This document shows, one piece after another, positions 61,177 through 64,000 of a DNA stretch of 64,000 bases (positions are counted from its first letter, which is position 1; every line of letters starts with the position of its first letter). The notes beneath the pieces were generated by a model. The model saw only the letters and a list, made by a program, of their open reading frames with translations, ran no database searches and had not been told where the DNA came from. The stretch is taken from the NCBI GenBank assembly GCA_040285825.1, contig JAUPSS010000001.1, forward strand, positions 1,240,001 through 1,304,000, read 5' to 3'. The DNA comes from Eukaryota sp. TZLM1-RC. Its lineage: Eukaryota > Metamonada: BaSk clade. The position numbers and the translations under genes are program-made.

Positions 61177-61662
61177 CTACACAAAGGCTGTTTGTTTCCA
61201 GTCTGTGTGGACACCAAGTATGAACTGTTCTCCTTTCCTGGCTTCTTGCACTGACCATTCTGCCATACCATCGAAAGTTGCTCTCCACTCAACACTCAAC
61301 ACATGAGCAAACTCAACCAGTAAGTTTTCCATGTTGTATTCCACTGTTCTGTTTGTGTCATAAAATCCTTCCCAGCAAACAGATCCTTGGTAAATGCCTC
61401 CACCAGATAGCTTTGGGGAAATGATACGACACCAGGGCGGGGATCGAGTGACTGATGTGTAGGACTGAGCAAACTTAAGCTCTAGAAGCACTCCTTGAGT
61501 ACCGGTTGACGACAGCTGTTGATACAGTTGAGAACTCGAATCAAAGCAACAGGTCTTGATCACAACTCTCCAAAGGTAGATGTTGTCATCAACAAGAGAA
61601 ACTGTGAAGAACTGTTGGTTTGATTGTAGGGAGCGGTACTCAGTAACGAGTGATTTGTTCAT
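61177..61662 (-). CDS. UBE2Q-like E2 ubiquitin-conjugating enzyme (161 aa)
   Basis: ATG at 61,662. Starts with the E2 helix K-S-L-V-T-E-Y-R-S-L, then F-T-V-S-L-V-D-D-N-I-Y-L-W31-R-V (the L-Y-x-W hallmark of UBE2Q), G-V-L-L-E-L-K-F, R-I-I-S-P-K-L-S-G-G-G and Q-G-S-V-C96-W-E, where Cys96 aligns with the UBE2Q catalytic cysteine. No HPN motif, as in UBE2Q. The region normally reading Y-P-F-x-P-P-F is altered (Y-T-S-V-T-R-S-P-P-W) and the C-terminus is short, so it may be a divergent or weak E2. It would accept ubiquitin and pass it on through a RING protein; RKL2 in the same unit is a candidate partner (inference). Confidence 0.65.
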   Translation of the reverse strand: MNKSLVTEYRSLQSNQQFFTVSLVDDNIYLWRVVIKTCCFDSSSQLYQQLSSTGTQGVLLELKFAQSYTSVTRSPPWCRIISPKLSGGGIYQGSVCWEGFYDTNRTVEYNMENLLVEFAHVLSVEWRATFDGMAEWSVQEARKGEQFILGVHTDWKQTAFV

Positions 61663-62289
61663 AAGAAACTGTAATTTACAGTTGAGAACTGTAAAATTTT
61701 CAATAAAGTTTCAAGGTATCTTGAAATAGGTTTCAACTCCTTGATGTCAAGCGTCACAAGTAGTTGAAAGCCATTGTGCCAACAATCGAGTGGGTGACCT
61801 TTGATAAATCTGGAAAACTTTGGTTGAAAGTGAAACAACTAATATATCTACATCCTGATCCTTGGTAAATAGTATAAATTTTAGTAAAAACCGTTCAGTT
61901 ACCTCTAAATTAATCATGTGATACAATGAATTGTACAAAATCCATCATATTTGCATTCTCTAAAATGTGTGAACTATGAATCTATTACCCTTAATTTATT
62001 TTGCTTTTATTTGATTTTCCAAAGCCATTTTTATATGTGTATGTATTTGATTATTTGGTTAATGAAATAGTTTATTGTGATGAAGATGCGATTAATCATC
62101 TCCAGAACCATTAGCTTGTGTTGTGGTTCTCTCGAATTTATTTGATTATATACATTCATTAAAAATTTGTCCTTTTCCTATTTTTTTTTAAAAAACTTAT
62201 TTATTTTCTGTCTTTTTCCTTTTATTTATTTATCTTTAATTATATTATTTTTCTCTTTCTTGATAACTAGAGACAAAGTCTCAATATCT

Positions 62290-62454
62290 ATGAAGATTTT
62301 TGAAACATCATTTGTGTTAAAAAGTTATATATCAAAAGATAATGAAACGCATCCCCTCAATTACTTGTATAAAATAATTGCTTCAGTTACCATCAAAAAT
62401 CAAACTCAATCTATGATCCTTTATACTAAAATTCCATGTCATTTGATCTATTAA
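62290..62454 (+). CDS. Small ORF, 55 aa, unit-2 copy
   Basis: As 44,120-44,284, same length. No domain; coding status uncertain. Confidence 0.25.
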   Translation: MKIFETSFVLKSYISKDNETHPLNYLYKIIASVTIKNQTQSMILYTKIPCHLIY

Positions 62455-62493
62455 GCATCATTATACAGTCAAAATCACTGATGAGAATGGTTT

Positions 62494-62937
62494 TCAAGAA
62501 ATACCAGCTGCTTCTTCAAAAGACTGTTCTTCTAGTTCAGAGTCATATTCTTCAATGATCTTTCCTTTTTGTCCAACACTTAACACCTCTTCATGATCCT
62601 CAACAAACCTAACTTCTTGATAGCTAGGTTCCCATAGTTCGACCACTTCCTCTGTAGTTCTACTTGCTGATGCTTTATGGTGTTTTACCTTCCATGGAAA
62701 GGCACTCAGTTGACGACATTTAAAGTGAACTGCATCTGTTGTATCTTCTTCACATAAAATCATTTTGTTCAGACGTTCTGGTGCATCTCTCATAGTTTTA
62801 GAATACAGTTTGATTTTGATTTTGTCTTCGAGGTGAAATCCTGGCAGTTCTGATGTTACAAATTTACTGGTTTCTTTGATCTTGAAGTCACCTTGATGGT
62901 TTGAGTAGAAACGTCCTAGTTGTGGAGAACGAGACAT
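62494..62937 (-). CDS. Conserved 147-aa protein, unit-2 copy
   Basis: ATG at 62,937; same length as 44,324-44,767. Substitutions are scattered and include charge changes (A-E-Q-S-F-K to E-E-Q-S-F-E), but no indel or stop has occurred, although neighbouring non-coding DNA shows many indels. Confidence 0.6.
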   Translation of the reverse strand: MSRSPQLGRFYSNHQGDFKIKETSKFVTSELPGFHLEDKIKIKLYSKTMRDAPERLNKMILCEEDTTDAVHFKCRQLSAFPWKVKHHKASASRTTEEVVELWEPSYQEVRFVEDHEEVLSVGQKGKIIEEYDSELEEQSFEEAAGIS

Positions 62938-63503
62938 TGTTGAAATAAAAGCTAGTGGAAAACCTGATCAAAAAGGATATCTCTTAATGTCAAACATGTA
63001 AAATGCATTGTTCACACAATGTCTGAGTTGTGTTACGATAGTAATTCCTACCGGTGTAATGTGTGGTTCTTTATGTACAGATAAGTAATAAGTAATCCAA
63101 AAAGAATCAGCTGAAAAGGAGTTGCTTGACATTTCCATCAATTTTGAGTTTGATGAATTTCGATAAAGAGTACAAGAGGATTTGAAGAACACCTAGAGCA
63201 AATCATTTGAAGATTTTGAAAATGAATCAGCAAAAATCATAATGGAACAAGTACAGTAAGTTTGCTGATTGTTCAGTGAATTATTTGACAACACATATCA
63301 TTTCAAGCAGAGGATGGTATAGGAGAAATCTATGAATCTTTTAAAACAATAAGATCAACATCATTATGTGGTCCTTTTGAAGTCACTAATTGATGAACAT
63401 TGATCACCAATAATCATGGAGATATTTGCTTTCACCAGTTTTCTACACAATCTCACTGGTGAAGTTCCGGAATTCAAAACAATTCCAAACAAACCTTGGG
63501 TTG
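62938..63503. other. Spacer upstream of RCC1 gene, with unit-2-specific insertion
   Basis: About 63,049-63,430 has no counterpart in unit 1, where the corresponding spacer is much shorter. No coding signal is seen in it. Confidence 0.45.
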
Positions 63504-64000
63504 ATGGGTCAACGTGCTAGTTCATTATCCAACAAGTCTGTTTCCAGGGCTGATGTATCTTCAGACACACAGCTCATTCCTCAAAATGCATCCTCTTCCC
63601 CTTTTAATTCCCGATCCGGGCCATCAGATTCAGGGGAGATTGGTAAACCCCATACGAACAACATGTCTTCGCAATACAGTGAAACCTCCACTATCTCGCC
63701 TTCGTTGAAGCAACGTTCGGCCGATACACTTCCCGATCGATCGGATCCAGTGGTTGGAGTCAAGTGTATTTCAAGTTGTTATGGCCATACCCTCCTTCTT
63801 ACTTATTCTGGTGAAGTTTATGGTTGGGGCGATAATGATTATGGTCAAGTTTTATATAGTGGACGGGAAGCAATCAAATCACCAATCAAATTACCATTAA
63901 CTAATATCATTTCCATTTCGGCTGGTGTTCACCGCTCCCTTGCCCTCTCATCTAAGGGTAAGTTGTATGGTTGGGGTTGGAATAGGTTTTATCAAATTAA
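63504..64000 (+). CDS. RCC1-repeat protein, unit-2 copy (partial, runs off the window)
   Basis: ATG at 63,504. Open to the window end without a frameshift; about 97% identical to the start of the 45,018 gene. It shows the Ser-rich N-terminus, Y-G-H-T-L-L-L, V-Y-G-W-G-D-N-D-Y-G-Q-V, I-S-A-G-V-H-R-S-L-A-L and L-Y-G-W-G-W-N, that is, the first two RCC1 blades. The position of the first unit-1 frameshift lies just beyond the window. Confidence 0.75.
   Translation, partial: MGQRASSLSNKSVSRADVSSDTQLIPQNASSSPFNSRSGPSDSGEIGKPHTNNMSSQYSETSTISPSLKQRSADTLPDRSDPVVGVKCISSCYGHTLLLTYSGEVYGWGDNDYGQVLYSGREAIKSPIKLPLTNIISISAGVHRSLALSSKGKLYGWGWNRFYQI

Larger units (their letters stand above)
48135..64000. repeat. 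Cassette duplication, unit 2 (runs off the window)
   Basis: Repeats the gene order of 33,258-48,134. Larger than unit 1 mainly because the LINE-B array here is about 6.4 kb. The E2-like gene is intact and the RING-kinase half of the LRR gene is of a different type. Confidence 0.85.

Overview
The window is nuclear DNA of a microbial eukaryote, AT-rich and largely intron-free. The evidence is the gene content: an Esf1 nucleolar protein, MBF1, a kinesin with a C-terminal motor, a GT92-type glycosyltransferase, a TRIM-like RING/B-box protein, RING-kinase-LRR proteins and RCC1-repeat proteins. Large genes run as single open frames, and the mobile DNA consists of non-LTR retrotransposons, a Mutator-like DNA transposon and a solo LTR. 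I cannot name the species. An amoeboid or flagellate protist with an intron-poor genome would fit.

Layout. 1-10.5 kb is a retrotransposon graveyard of nested, truncated and inverted fragments. I call the LINE families A-D. All four have a C-terminal restriction-like endonuclease (RLE) of the R2/R4 type; a zinc/RT N-terminal half is visible for A and C. This stretch also holds a decayed inverted copy of a gene found at 31.8 kb and a Mutator-like (MULE) end. 11.4-18.1 kb is a conventional gene block: GT92 (minus), a LINE-B scrap, MBF1 (plus), an acidic nuclear-type protein (plus) and the TRIM-like gene (minus). 18.4-21.9 kb is the best LINE-A copy, with a LINE-D fragment inside its RT domain. 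It ends about 80 bp before ESF1 (22.0-23.9 kb). 24.8-27.9 kb holds decayed RCC1 genes, 28.1-31.0 kb the kinesin (minus), and 31.8-32.8 kb an unrecognised acidic protein.

From about 33.26 kb to the window end one cassette is present twice, head to tail (33,258-48,134 and 48,135 to beyond 64,000). Each unit holds, in order: a 98-aa minus-strand ORF, a RING-kinase-coiled-coil-LRR gene, a tRNA-like A-box/B-box element, a tandem array built from LINE-B 3' ends, a solo LTR, a UBE2Q-like E2 gene, a 147-aa conserved ORF and an RCC1/LRR gene. The units differ informatively. The RING-kinase half of the LRR gene has been exchanged. The E2 in unit 1 has lost its catalytic cysteine through a 29-bp deletion. 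A MULE with target-site duplications sits only in unit 1. The satellite has grown in unit 2 to seven 888-bp monomers arranged in a three-monomer higher-order repeat.

How the genes may work together (inference): each cassette combines an E2-like enzyme, a RING protein fused to a kinase and to an expandable LRR array, and a beta-propeller/LRR protein. That resembles a clustered, rapidly diversifying ubiquitin-kinase recognition system. The LRR units are near-identical 84-bp DNA repeats, so they can change in number by recombination. The housekeeping genes (ESF1, MBF1) have no obvious link to this. Many frameshifts lie in homopolymers, and two retrotransposon copies differ only in homopolymer length, so some apparent pseudogenes may be sequencing artefacts.
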